The notes under the pieces were generated by a model. That model did not search any database, was not told where the DNA came from, and saw only the letters and a program-made list of their open reading frames with translations. Below, in pieces: positions 1 to 7,126 of a stretch of 7,395 nt of DNA (its first letter is position 1; each line of letters opens with the position of its first letter). The position numbers and the translations under genes are program-made. Location: the NCBI GenBank assembly GCA_028291285.1, contig JAQGIJ010000237.1, positions 1 through 7,395 on the forward strand. Reading direction: 5' to 3'. Source of the stretch: Phenylobacterium sp. GTDB lineage: Bacteria > Pseudomonadota > Alphaproteobacteria > Caulobacterales > Caulobacteraceae.

Positions 1-123
1 GCGAAGGACGCCGGGGCGCGGCTCTACACGCGACTCAACGTGGCGCGCGCGCTGCGGACGGCCGAGCACGAGGACATCGTCGCCGAGCACAAGCCTCAGG
101 TGAACAGCGCCGCCGAAAGGTAG
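1..123 (+). CDS. C-terminal fragment of an unrecognised protein
   Basis: Frame 1 is open from the first base to a TAG stop at 121-123, giving 40 residues that begin AKDAGARLYTRLN and end VNSAAER. Almost every codon ends in G or C, as in the complete genes here, which supports real coding. The fragment is charged and helix-prone (RLYTRLNVARALRTAEHED), with no membrane segment, and looks like the soluble tail of a cytoplasmic protein. The start and most of the gene lie outside the window. I do not recognise the family and assign no function. It converges with the penicillin-binding protein gene, with 127 bases between the two stop codons. Confidence 0.7.
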   Translation, partial: AKDAGARLYTRLNVARALRTAEHEDIVAEHKPQVNSAAER

Positions 124-129
124 GCGCGC

Positions 130-169
130 GCGCGGGCGCCCTGCCCGCGCCGCCCCGCAGAAGCGGGGC
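130..169. terminator. Tandem GC-rich hairpins between convergent genes
   Basis: Two perfect inverted repeats lie back to back just after the stop of the left-edge gene. The first has an 8-bp stem (GCGCGGGC 130-137 with GCCCGCGC 143-150, 5-nt loop). The second has a 7-bp stem (GCCCCGC 152-158 with GCGGGGC 163-169, loop AGAA). Their place between two convergent stops suits a bidirectional transcription end. Neither is followed by a T-run on either strand, so this is not a textbook intrinsic terminator, and short GC stems arise easily at this base composition. Confidence 0.35.
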
Positions 170-218
170 TCAGATCCAACAGCCGCCAGCGCCCACGCGC
201 CATTACCGCTCTTCCTCG

Positions 219-236
219 CGCTCGCTGAGACGAGCG
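219..236. terminator. Possible hairpin just past the PBP stop codon
   Basis: A perfect 6-bp inverted repeat, CGCTCG (219-224) and CGAGCG (231-236) with a 6-nt loop, sits 15 bases beyond the minus-strand stop of the penicillin-binding protein gene. A competing pairing of CCGCTC (206-211) with GAGCGG (232-237) is also possible. Position favours an mRNA 3'-end structure for the PBP transcript, but there is no T-run after it. The rest of 170-250 shows nothing else I can support. Confidence 0.25.
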
Positions 237-250
237 GTTGAAGGGGTGCG

Positions 251-2116
251 TCAGGTCGGAGGCGTGGCTGCAGCTGCGGCCGCAGGCGCCGGCGCCATGG
301 CGGTCGCAAGTCCCGGGGCGGTTGCGCCGAAGGGCGCTCCGAGCGGCGCGCTGGTCAGCATCGGAGCCGGGGCGGCGATAGGCGGCGGCGGCCCGGGCGG
401 AATGGCGCCCGTCGGCAGGCGCTTGAACGCCGCCGTCATGACGCTGCGCCAGAGCTCCGCCGGCGCGCTGCCCCCGGTGATCCGGCGCATCGGCGAATTG
501 TCGTCGCGGCCCATCCAGACCACCGTCGCGAGATTGCCGGTGACCCCGCAGAACCAGGCGTCGCGGTAGTCGGAGGTGGTGCCGGTCTTGCCCGCCACGT
601 CGCGGCCGGGGATCGCCGCGCGCACGCCGGTGCCGGACGCCACCACGGCGTGCAGCATCTGGTTGAGCTCGGAAAGCGGCGGGTTGGCGATCACCTGCGG
701 CTGCGGCGCGGCCCGGTGCTGGTAGACCACTGCGCCGGCCGCGGTGCGGATCCGCTCCAGGCCATAGGCCGCCACCCGCTGGCCGCCGTTGGCGAAGGGG
801 GCGTAGGCCTGGGCCATCTCCAGCGGCGAGACCTGGCTGGTGCCGAGCGCCATCGCCGGGTCGGTGTTCACCTGGGAGAGGATCCCCAGCCGGTGGGCGG
901 TCGCGGCGACGTTCGGCCGGCCCACCTGGTCGGCGAGCCGGGCCGCAACGGTGTTGATCGACTGGGCCAGCGCCTGCTGCAGGGTGATGGGCCCCAGGAA
1001 TCCCTCTTCGAAATTGCGCGGCGACCAGTTGGCGATGGTGACCGGCTCGTCGACCACCGGGCTGTCGGGCGTCAGCCCCGTCTCCAGCGCCGTCAGATAG
1101 ACGAACGGCTTCCAGGACGAGCCGGCCTGGCGGCGCGCGTCCGCGGCCCGGTCGTACGGGCTGGTGGCATAGTCGGTCCCGCCGACGAAGGCGCGGATCC
1201 GGCCCTGGCCGTCGACCGAGACGACGGCGGCCTGCTGCACGCCCTGCTTGGCGTAGCGCGCCGCCGTGGCGCGGGCGGCGTCGGCTGCGGCCGCCTCGAG
1301 CGGCAGGTCGAGGGTGGTCTCGACGACCAGGTCCTGGCGCGGCTGGCCGACCAGCCGGCGCGTCTCGCCGTCCAGCCAGTCGAGGAAGTACTGGGCCGGC
1401 GCCGTGGGGGCGGTCTTCCAGACATGCGGGGTCTGGGCGAGCGCCTTGGCGCGCTGGGCGGGCGTTATGGCGCCGCTCTCGACCATGGCGCCGAGCACGA
1501 TCCGGGTGCGCTCGGCCGAGGCTTCCGGATGGTCGGCCGGGTCGTAGCCCGCCGGCGACTTCGGGATCGCCGCCAGCATGGCCGCCTCGCGGACGGTGAG
1601 CTTGGCGGCGGGTTTGTTGAAGTAGCGCTCCGAGGCCGCCTCGAGGCCGTAGGCGCCGGAGCCGAAGTAGATCCGGCTCAGGTAGAGCCCCAGGATCTGC
1701 TCCTTGGAATAGGTCCGCTCCAGCTGGATGGCGTAGAGCAGCTCGTCGGCCTTCCGCTCCAGGGTGCGGTCGGAGCTGAGATAGAGGTTGCGCGCCAGCT
1801 GCTGGGTGATGGTCGAAGCGCCCTGGGCGGCGCGGCCCTTGCTGATGTCGCTGACGATGGCCCGGGCGATGCCCAGGGCGTCGAAGCCGCTGTGCTGGTA
1901 GAAGCGCCGGTCCTCCACGGACACGAAGGCGGCCGGCACGTAGGCGGGCAGGCGCGCCAGGTTCACCGGCGCAGCGTAGCGGCCGCCGCGCACCCCCAGG
2001 ATCGCGCCCGAGCGGTCGACGTAGGTGATCTGCGGGTCGCGCCGGAGCGGCGGAAGGTTCGGCAGCTGCGGCGTCGGAAGCGACAGCGACAGGGCGGCGA
2101 GCGCGGCGGCGATCAC
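251..2116 (-). CDS. Class A penicillin-binding protein (GT51 transglycosylase plus transpeptidase)
   Basis: A 621-residue bifunctional peptidoglycan synthase: it polymerises lipid II into glycan strands and cross-links the stem peptides in the periplasm. The GT51 domain (about 30-235) has the EDRRFYQH motif with catalytic Glu68, GASTITQQLARNLYL (99-113), the RKADELLYAIQLE segment with the second likely catalytic Glu125, and IYFGSGAYGLEAA. The transpeptidase domain (about 290-565) has SSWK (Ser333 nucleophile, Lys336), SIN (386-388) and KTGTT (510-514). The C-terminus, about 570-621, is a low-complexity Pro/Ala tail. Start: GTG at 2116 with GAGGAG 8 nt upstream; an in-frame TGA lies only about 14 codons further upstream. 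The N-terminal hydrophobic stretch (about 2-13) is short for a membrane anchor. Length and motifs fit PBP1-type proteins; which paralogue it is (1A, 1B or 1C group) I cannot tell, so no symbol is given. Domains are certain; exact cellular role is inferred. Confidence 0.95.
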   Translation of the reverse strand: MIAAALAALSLSLPTPQLPNLPPLRRDPQITYVDRSGAILGVRGGRYAAPVNLARLPAYVPAAFVSVEDRRFYQHSGFDALGIARAIVSDISKGRAAQGASTITQQLARNLYLSSDRTLERKADELLYAIQLERTYSKEQILGLYLSRIYFGSGAYGLEAASERYFNKPAAKLTVREAAMLAAIPKSPAGYDPADHPEASAERTRIVLGAMVESGAITPAQRAKALAQTPHVWKTAPTAPAQYFLDWLDGETRRLVGQPRQDLVVETTLDLPLEAAAADAARATAARYAKQGVQQAAVVSVDGQGRIRAFVGGTDYATSPYDRAADARRQAGSSWKPFVYLTALETGLTPDSPVVDEPVTIANWSPRNFEEGFLGPITLQQALAQSINTVAARLADQVGRPNVAATAHRLGILSQVNTDPAMALGTSQVSPLEMAQAYAPFANGGQRVAAYGLERIRTAAGAVVYQHRAAPQPQVIANPPLSELNQMLHAVVASGTGVRAAIPGRDVAGKTGTTSDYRDAWFCGVTGNLATVVWMGRDDNSPMRRITGGSAPAELWRSVMTAAFKRLPTGAIPPGPPPPIAAPAPMLTSAPLGAPFGATAPGLATAMAPAPAAAAAATPPT

Positions 2117-2124
2117 GCGGTTGG

Positions 2125-2130
2125 CTCCTC
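2125..2130 (-). promoter_or_regulatory. Ribosome binding site fixing the PBP GTG start
   Basis: On the minus strand GAGGAG lies 8 nt before the GTG at 2116. This is a near-ideal Shine-Dalgarno match and the reason for preferring this GTG start, since no ATG, GTG or TTG lies in frame between it and the upstream TGA. Confidence 0.7.
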
Positions 2131-2175
2131 GGGCGACGCCCCCCAGCGTCGATCCTCAAGCCTCCTTCTGTAGAG

Positions 2176-2201
2176 TTGCGCGCCTAACCGAAAGATAATT
2201 C
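2176..2201 (+). promoter_or_regulatory. Candidate promoter for the fructose-bisphosphatase gene
   Basis: In the divergent gap between the PBP gene and the fructose-bisphosphatase gene, a small AT-rich patch holds TTGCGC (2176-2181) and GATAATTC (2194-2201). The second element matches 6 of 8 positions of the Caulobacter housekeeping -10 consensus GCTANAWC, and the spacing falls in its 10-14 nt range; the -35 matches only its TTG core plus the last position. Transcription would start near 2208, leaving a leader of about 125 nt. That leader contains a 5-bp hairpin, CCCTG-AGGA-CAGGG (2214-2227). No equally good promoter was found for the minus-strand gene. This is by eye only. Confidence 0.3.
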
Positions 2202-2322
2202 GCGGTCATGCGACCCTGAGGACAGGGCCGCCGCAATCGGAACCCTGGCCATAAGCGGCCGTTGAGGTTTTCGCCGCCGTGGGGGATACGGCCTCGTCAC
2301 CCGTCCACGACGACGCGGGCAT

Positions 2323-2326
2323 GGAG
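2323..2326 (+). promoter_or_regulatory. Ribosome binding site deciding the Fbp start
   Basis: GGAG lies 6 nt before the ATG at 2333, making that ATG the best-supported start. The alternatives, ATG at 2321 and GTG at 2279, have no comparable purine-rich site at the right distance. Confidence 0.5.
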
Positions 2327-2332
2327 CTGTCG

Positions 2333-3325
2333 ATGAGCCTGACGCTGGAGCAACACCTTGCGCGCGAGGCCGAGCCGCGGCTGGCGGCGCTGATCGGCGC
2401 CCTGGTCGCCGGCTGCGAGGAGATCAGCGCGGCGGTGCGGCGCGGCGACGTCATGGGCGCGCTCGAGAGCCAGAACGTCCAGGGCGAGGTGCAGAAGAAG
2501 CTGGACGTGCTGTCCAACGACATCCTGCTGGGCGCCTGCGCCAAGGCGCCGTCCCTGGCGGCGATGGCCTCCGAGGAGATGGACGACATCCACCCGGTCC
2601 GGCCCCTCGCCCCCGCGGGCGGCTACCTGCTGCTGTTCGACCCGCTCGACGGCTCCAGCAACATCGAGGTCAACGTCTCGATCGGCACCATCTTCTCCGT
2701 CCTGCCCGCGCCGGCGGTCGAGGCCGAGCGTCCGGCCAGCGCCGCCGACTTCCTGCAGAGTGGCCGCAATCAGGTCGCAGCGGGCTATGTGATCTACGGC
2801 CCGCAGACCACGCTCGTGCTGACCCTGGGCCAGGGGGTGAGCGCCTTCACCCTCGATCCGGCGAGCGCCGAATGGGTGCAGACGGCCGAGCGCATCGCCG
2901 TGCCGGCCGAGACCAAGGAATACGCCATCAACGCCTCCAACATGCGCCATTGGGCCCAGCCCGTGCGCACCTACGTGGAGGAGTGCCTGGCCGGCGAGAC
3001 CGGCCCGCGCGGCAAGAACTTCAACATGCGCTGGGTCGCCTCGATGGTCGCCGATGTGCACCGCATCCTGATGCGCGGCGGCGTCTTCCTCTATCCGTGG
3101 GATGCGCGCGAGCCGGACCGGGCGGGCAAGCTTCGCCTGATGTACGAGGCCAATCCGATGGCCCTGCTGGTCGAGCAGGCGGGCGGTGCGGCCTTCGACG
3201 GGCACGGCCCGACGCTGGACGCCCGGCCCACCGGCCTGCACCAGCGCGTCTCGGTGATGCTGGGCTCGAAGACCGAGGTCGAGCGGCTGGTCCGCCTGCA
3301 CGCCGAGGCGCTGCAGCCGGCCTGA
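2333..3325 (+). CDS. fbp: Class I fructose-1,6-bisphosphatase
   Basis: Hydrolyses fructose-1,6-bisphosphate to fructose-6-phosphate plus phosphate in the cytoplasm, the committed step of gluconeogenesis and a feeder of hexose-phosphate pools. From ATG 2333 it is 330 residues, the usual length for bacterial class I enzymes. Diagnostic segments are complete: SEEMD (80-84) and FDPLDGSSN (102-110), which carry the metal-binding acidic residues; [12 protein letters not shown] (113-124); [16 protein letters not shown] (151-166); the substrate-contacting [18 protein letters not shown] (227-244); and the family signature region [20 protein letters not shown] (266-285), containing metal ligand Glu272. 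In-frame ATG 2321 and GTG 2279 would add 4 or 18 residues, but the ribosome site favours 2333. It reads away from the PBP gene, and 102 bases separate it from the glycosyltransferase pair, so cotranscription with them is possible. No truncation or missing residue seen. Confidence 0.97.
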   Translation: MSLTLEQHLAREAEPRLAALIGALVAGCEEISAAVRRGDVMGALESQNVQGEVQKKLDVLSNDILLGACAKAPSLAAMASEEMDDIHPVRPLAPAGGYLLLFDPLDGSSNIEVNVSIGTIFSVLPAPAVEAERPASAADFLQSGRNQVAAGYVIYGPQTTLVLTLGQGVSAFTLDPASAEWVQTAERIAVPAETKEYAINASNMRHWAQPVRTYVEECLAGETGPRGKNFNMRWVASMVADVHRILMRGGVFLYPWDAREPDRAGKLRLMYEANPMALLVEQAGGAAFDGHGPTLDARPTGLHQRVSVMLGSKTEVERLVRLHAEALQPA

Positions 3326-3341
3326 TCGCGGCGCCGTAGAA

Positions 3342-3359
3342 GAGGCGTTCTGCCGCCTC
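3342..3359 (+). terminator. Weak hairpin downstream of fbp
   Basis: GAGGCG (3342-3347) and CGCCTC (3354-3359) form a 6-bp stem with a TTCTGC loop, 16 bases after the fbp stop. No T-run follows directly (a CTTTGT stretch appears only about 12 bases later), so it could be a leaky terminator or an mRNA-stabilising stem between fbp and the glycosyltransferase genes. I saw no clear promoter in 3360-3414. Confidence 0.25.
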
Positions 3360-3414
3360 GACATCGCCGGCATCTTGCAGTCTTTGTCCCCGCGCGCGCC
3401 GCGCACCCACCTTC

Positions 3415-3420
3415 AAGGAG
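3415..3420 (+). promoter_or_regulatory. Strong ribosome binding site for a TTG start
   Basis: AAGGAG lies 7 nt before TTG 3428. This near-perfect Shine-Dalgarno sequence decides the start of the GT2 gene, which has no ATG codon before about codon 122, well inside the catalytic domain. Confidence 0.75.
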
Positions 3421-3427
3421 CTGCCAC

Positions 3428-4558
3428 TTGGCCCAGGACGACCGCGCCAATCGCACGGCCAAGGCCGCCGCCGCGGCGGGCCGGCTCGAGCTCACGGTGG
3501 TGGTGCCGACCTTCAACGAGGCCGCCAACGTCGAGCCCCTGGTGCGCAAGCTGGACGCGGCCCTCGAGGGCGTCGAGTGGCAGGCGATCTTCGTCGACGA
3601 CGACTCGCCCGACGGCACGGCGGCGGCGGTGAAGGCCATCGCCGCCCGGGACCGCCGAATCACCTGCATCCGTCGGGTGGGCCGCCGCGGCCTGGCCGGC
3701 GCGGTGATCGAGGGCGCGCTGGCCAGCGCCGCGCCCTTCGTGGCGGTGATCGACGGCGACCTGCAGCATGACGAGGCCCTGCTGCCGGCCATGCTGAAGA
3801 TCCTGCGCGGCGGCCAGACCGACATGGTGATCGGCAGCCGCTACCTGGAGCCCGAGGCGCGGGTGGTGAGCGGGCTGGACGGGCGCCGCGCCTGGGGCAG
3901 CCGCTTCGCCAACTGGCTGGGCCGGCGGGCGCTTTCGGTGGCGCTGACCGACCCGGTGAGCGGCTTCTTCATGGCCAGGCGCGAGGTGATCGACCAGGTC
4001 GCGCCCAAGCTCTCGGCGAGCGGCTTCAAGGTGCTGTTCGACATCATCGCCTCCCAGGTCCAGCCGCTGCGCTTCGTGGAGCTGGGCTACGACTTCCGCC
4101 CCAGGCTGGCCGGCGAGAGCAAGCTCGATAACGGCGTCGTCGCCCAGTACCTCAGCCTGCTGGGCTCGAAGATGACCCGCGACCTGATCTCGCCGCGCGC
4201 CCTGATGTTCGGGGTGGTGGGCGCCGGCGGGGTGCTGGTGCACCTGACGGTGCTGACCGCCACGCGCCATCTGGGGCTGGCCTTCAGCTACGCCCAGACC
4301 CTGGCGGCGGTCACGGCCATGACCTCGAACTACCTGGTCAACAATGCCGTGACCTACCGCGACCGCCGCAAGCGCGGGCTCGCGCTGGTGACCGGCTACA
4401 TCCGTTTCTGCCTCTTCTGCAGCGCAGGCCTTGCGGCGAACGTTGCGGTCGCCACCCTGCTGCGCCAGTACGTGCCGAACGATGCCGTCGCCGGGATCGC
4501 GGGCGCGGCCGTGGGGGCGGGATGGAATTACGTGACGACGTCGCTGGCGGTGTGGTGA
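3428..4558 (+). CDS. Polyprenol-phosphate glycosyltransferase: GT2 (DPM1-like) domain fused to GtrA membrane domain
   Basis: A 376-residue protein predicted to move a sugar from a nucleotide donor onto polyprenyl phosphate at the inner face of the cytoplasmic membrane. The GT2 domain (about 20-250) has VVVPTFNEAANV (24-35), DDDSPDGT (57-64), the DxD-type IDGDLQHDE (108-116) that binds metal and nucleotide, DPVSGFFMARR (175-185) and AGESK (228-232), in the order seen in dolichol-phosphate-mannose synthases. The C-terminal GtrA-like part (about 255-376) has four likely membrane helices (about 258-277, 284-303, 324-345, 351-370), with the typical SNYLVNNAVTYR segment between the second and third. 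It starts at TTG with a strong AAGGAG. The GT39 gene overlaps its end, so the two are probably translated together: this protein makes the lipid-linked sugar and the next one spends it. GDP-mannose is the likely donor given the nearby guanylyltransferase, but UDP-sugars (GtrB-like or Rgt-like GalA systems) cannot be excluded. Confidence 0.92.
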   Translation: MAQDDRANRTAKAAAAAGRLELTVVVPTFNEAANVEPLVRKLDAALEGVEWQAIFVDDDSPDGTAAAVKAIAARDRRITCIRRVGRRGLAGAVIEGALASAAPFVAVIDGDLQHDEALLPAMLKILRGGQTDMVIGSRYLEPEARVVSGLDGRRAWGSRFANWLGRRALSVALTDPVSGFFMARREVIDQVAPKLSASGFKVLFDIIASQVQPLRFVELGYDFRPRLAGESKLDNGVVAQYLSLLGSKMTRDLISPRALMFGVVGAGGVLVHLTVLTATRHLGLAFSYAQTLAAVTAMTSNYLVNNAVTYRDRRKRGLALVTGYIRFCLFCSAGLAANVAVATLLRQYVPNDAVAGIAGAAVGAGWNYVTTSLAVW

Positions 4559-6021
4559 GGCCGGCGGGCCCGTCGGCGGGCTCGCGCCTCCTTCTCACCG
4601 CCCTCATCCTCACCGCGCTTCGGCTGGCGTTCGCCGGCGCGATCCACCTCACCGAGGACGAGGCCTACTACCGGCTGTGGGCCCAGCACCTGCAGGCGGG
4701 CTATCTAGACCACCCGCCGATGATCGCCTGGTGGATCCGGCTGGGCGAGCTGGTGGCGGGCGACACCCCGCTGGGCGTGCGCCTGCTGCCGAGCCTGGCG
4801 ACCGGCGCCACCACCTGGCTGCTGGGCGACACCGTCCGGCGGATCGGGCTCTCGGAGCGGACCGCCTGGCGCGCGGCGCTCTGGTACAACGCCACCTTCA
4901 CCATCGCGCTCGGCGGCATGCTGGCCACGCCCGACACGCCGGCCTGCTTCTTCTGGACCATCTGCCTCTGGTGCCTGGCCCGTCTCTGGCAGAGCCGCAA
5001 CGGCCTGTGGTGGGTGGCGGCAGGCCTCGCCGCGGGCCTGTGCTGCCTGTCGAAATACTCCGGCCTCTTCCTGGCGCCCGGCGTGCTCGTCTGGCTGCTG
5101 GTGGCGCCCGGCGGCGTGGCCGAGCTGAGGCGGCCGTGGCCCTGGCTCGCCGCCCTGGCCGCCGTGGCGGCCTTCTCGCCGAACATCGCCTGGAATGCGA
5201 CCCACGGGTGGCTCACCTTCGACAAGCAGTTCGGCCGGGTCGGCGGCCACGGCCTCCACCTGGACCGCCTGCCGGAGTTCCTGGTCACCCAGTTCCTGCT
5301 GCTGAACCCGCTGATCGCCATTCAGGCCGGCTTCGGCGCGGCCTGGGCCTGGCGCCAGCGGCGCGACCCAATGGGCGCCCGCACGCTCCTGCCGCTGGCG
5401 CTGGCCGCCCCCTTCGTCCTCTACCTCGCCGTCCACAGCCTGCACGACCGGGTGCAGGGGCACTGGCCGGCGCCCGCCTTCGGCGCGCTGGCGATCTGCG
5501 CGGCCATGGCCGCCGAGACCAGCCCGGTCTGGCTGAGGCGCGCGACGCCGATCCTCGGTCTCGGCCTCTCCGGCCTGCTCCTGCTGCACGCCGGGCTGCC
5601 GCGCTCGGGCTACGCCAGCGTGTTCGATCCCACCCTGGCGCTGCGCAACTGGGGGACCTTCGCGCGCGACGTGGAAACGCTTCGCCGACAGCAGGGGGCG
5701 GCCTGGGTCGGGGTCGAGAGCTATGGGGTGCTGGCGCAGCTTCGGACCGAGCACCGCATCCAGGCGCCGCTGATCCAGATCGTCGAGCGCGACCGCTATT
5801 TCGACTGGGACCGCGGCGGCGACTTCAGCCAGCCCGGCCTGGTGCTCGACCTCGACCGGCGCATCCACGAGGAGCAGCTGAGGCGCTGCTTCGTCTCTGT
5901 GCAGCCGGCGGGCGCGCTCGACCGCGGGCCGAACCCCGGCCCGGCCAGCCGCTACACCGTATTCCGGGTGCAGGGCCCGCGGCGCGACCTCATCCGCCAG
6001 GGCTGTCCCTGGAAATCCTAG
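4522..6021 (+). CDS. GT39/ArnT-like polytopic membrane glycosyltransferase
   Basis: Up to 499 residues, predicted to transfer a sugar from polyprenyl phosphate to a periplasmic acceptor. The N-terminal region has a first membrane helix (about 22-41), then the family motif TEDEAYYRLWAQHLQAGY (44-61) with Asp45/Glu46 in the first periplasmic loop, followed by DHPPMIAWW (63-71). About eight to ten further hydrophobic segments run to about 357, including LSKYSGLFLAPGVLVWLL (176-193) and HDRVQGHWPAPAF (308-320). The remaining ~140 residues form a soluble periplasmic tail. ATG 4522 overlaps the GT2 gene by 37 nt; GTG 4552 or GTG 4555 (GTGA overlap with the upstream TGA) are credible alternatives that remove 10-11 non-hydrophobic residues. 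The overlap implies translational coupling. The family covers ArnT, protein O-mannosyltransferases and RgtA-type enzymes; the acceptor (lipid A, polysaccharide or protein) cannot be read from sequence. Its 3' end overlaps the convergent AGE gene by 32 bp. Confidence 0.9.
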   Translation: MELRDDVAGGVVRPAGPSAGSRLLLTALILTALRLAFAGAIHLTEDEAYYRLWAQHLQAGYLDHPPMIAWWIRLGELVAGDTPLGVRLLPSLATGATTWLLGDTVRRIGLSERTAWRAALWYNATFTIALGGMLATPDTPACFFWTICLWCLARLWQSRNGLWWVAAGLAAGLCCLSKYSGLFLAPGVLVWLLVAPGGVAELRRPWPWLAALAAVAAFSPNIAWNATHGWLTFDKQFGRVGGHGLHLDRLPEFLVTQFLLLNPLIAIQAGFGAAWAWRQRRDPMGARTLLPLALAAPFVLYLAVHSLHDRVQGHWPAPAFGALAICAAMAAETSPVWLRRATPILGLGLSGLLLLHAGLPRSGYASVFDPTLALRNWGTFARDVETLRRQQGAAWVGVESYGVLAQLRTEHRIQAPLIQIVERDRYFDWDRGGDFSQPGLVLDLDRRIHEEQLRRCFVSVQPAGALDRGPNPGPASRYTVFRVQGPRRDLIRQGCPWKS

Positions 6022-7126
6022 AGCCATCCGCGATCAGCGGCAGGATCGCGCCCAGCAGGTGGTAGAAGGAGGTGGCCGGCGCCGGCTCCTCGACGCAGGC
6101 GCGCGCCGCCGTCAGCTTGTCGCGCCAGGTCCCGCGCCGCGGCGTCGCCAGATAGCGCATCAGCCCGCGCGCGGCGCGCACCGCCTCCTCCTGCAGACCG
6201 AAGGCCAGCGCGACCTTCAGGTACTCCGTCTGGGCCCACAGGCGGGTCGCAGCGTCGCGCACGCTGAGGTCGGGCCAGAGCGCGTTCACGGCGACCTCGG
6301 CCGCGGCGTCGACCCCGCGCAGGCCGGTGGCGAAGAGCGCGCGCGCGACGTGGCGGGCGTCCTCGCGCCCGCGCAGACCGCCCCAGCGGTCCAGCAGCCA
6401 GGCCCATTCAAACTGGTGGCCAGGCTCGATCAGCTGGCCGCCCCCTTCGCCGAGCGGGCGCCAGTCCGCGTCGAAGAACTCGCGAAGCACGCCGGCCGCC
6501 GGGTCGACGAAGCGGCCGAGCGCAAGCTCGGCGACCGCGTCGGACAGGGCCGCCCAGTGTCCCTGGCCCGCGGCCTCCCAGGCGAGCGCCGCCTCCAGCA
6601 GGTGCATGTGGGCGTTGGCCTGGAAGGGCTGGCCGCCCGCCTCGCGGTAGCCGCCCGCCGGGTGGCGCAGGGCCTCCAGGGCGCTCAGCAGCGCCTGCGC
6701 TTCCGCGGCATGGCCGCCTTCCGGGCGCAGCCGGTGCAGCGCGGACATGGCCAGCAGCGAAAAGGCCTGCTCGTAGAGGGCAGGCGTGGGATCGGTGATC
6801 ACGCCCTGCGCGTCCGCCGCGCGGGCGAAGAGCCCGTCCGCCCGCCGATAGTGGCTGCGGTAGAATCCGTAGGCGCGCTCGGCGATCCTGCCGTAGTCCG
6901 CGCCGAAACCGGCCTCGGCCGCCGTGGCGTAGACCCAGATCTGCCGCGCCTGCACCCGGGCGCGGCGCGGCGCCGGCCAGGCCTCGCCCTCGACGCTCAG
7001 CGCCTCCTGAAAGCTGCCCCGCGCAGGATCGAGCCCTGCCGTGCTCCAGAGCGGCAGCGCCGCCTGCGACAGCCAGGCGCCCAGCTCGGCGGCGGCCTCG
7101 GCAAGGGTGCGGAAGGGGGGCGGCAT
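5990..7126 (-). CDS. AGE-family sugar epimerase/isomerase (mannose-type isomerase likely)
   Basis: A 378-residue cytoplasmic protein of the N-acylglucosamine 2-epimerase superfamily, an (alpha/alpha)6-barrel fold whose members interconvert aldoses and ketoses or 2-epimers (mannose/fructose/glucose, GlcNAc/ManNAc). Visible family segments: ARVQARQIWVYATA (56-69), YEQAFSLLAMSAL (118-130), NAHMHLLEAALAWE (171-184), EPGHQFEWAWLLDRW (234-248), LWAQTEYLKVAL (297-308) and TSFYHLLGAI (352-361). His175, His237 and His356 stand where YihS-type isomerases carry active-site histidines. Start: ATG 7126; no strong ribosome site precedes it. It is divergent from a mannose-1-phosphate guanylyltransferase gene, so mannose or mannose-6-phosphate/fructose-6-phosphate isomerisation is the best guess; exact substrate is unproven. 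The last ~10 codons overlap the end of the GT39 gene on the other strand. Confidence 0.88.
   Translation of the reverse strand: MPPPFRTLAEAAAELGAWLSQAALPLWSTAGLDPARGSFQEALSVEGEAWPAPRRARVQARQIWVYATAAEAGFGADYGRIAERAYGFYRSHYRRADGLFARAADAQGVITDPTPALYEQAFSLLAMSALHRLRPEGGHAAEAQALLSALEALRHPAGGYREAGGQPFQANAHMHLLEAALAWEAAGQGHWAALSDAVAELALGRFVDPAAGVLREFFDADWRPLGEGGGQLIEPGHQFEWAWLLDRWGGLRGREDARHVARALFATGLRGVDAAAEVAVNALWPDLSVRDAATRLWAQTEYLKVALAFGLQEEAVRAARGLMRYLATPRRGTWRDKLTAARACVEEPAPATSFYHLLGAILPLIADGSRISRDSPGG

Noticed and set aside
206..240. Resemblance of the CGCTCTTCCTCGCG stretch to plasmid-vector origin sequence
   Set aside because: The similarity is only a few short C/G/T-rich words and does not continue; no vector or origin features are nearby.
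96..2159. 687-residue minus-strand open frame overlapping the PBP gene
   Set aside because: Arg/Gly/Pro/Ala-rich low-complexity translation with no domain; the overlapping frame carries complete GT51 and transpeptidase motifs. Long shadow frames are expected at this GC content.
650..2173. 507-residue plus-strand frame antisense to the PBP gene
   Set aside because: Composition is Gly/Arg/Val/Leu-rich without recognisable motifs; it is the complement of well-conserved coding sequence.
2208..2332. Riboswitch or structured leader ahead of fbp
   Set aside because: Only one 5-bp hairpin is visible and no known riboswitch core could be recognised.
2297..3406. 369-residue minus-strand frame antisense to fbp
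   Set aside because: No family features, and the opposite strand encodes a complete class I fructose-bisphosphatase.
4677..6065. 462-residue frame inside the GT39 gene
   Set aside because: Translation is Pro/Arg/Gly-rich with no hydrophobic pattern, while the other frame shows clear membrane helices and the GT39 loop motif.
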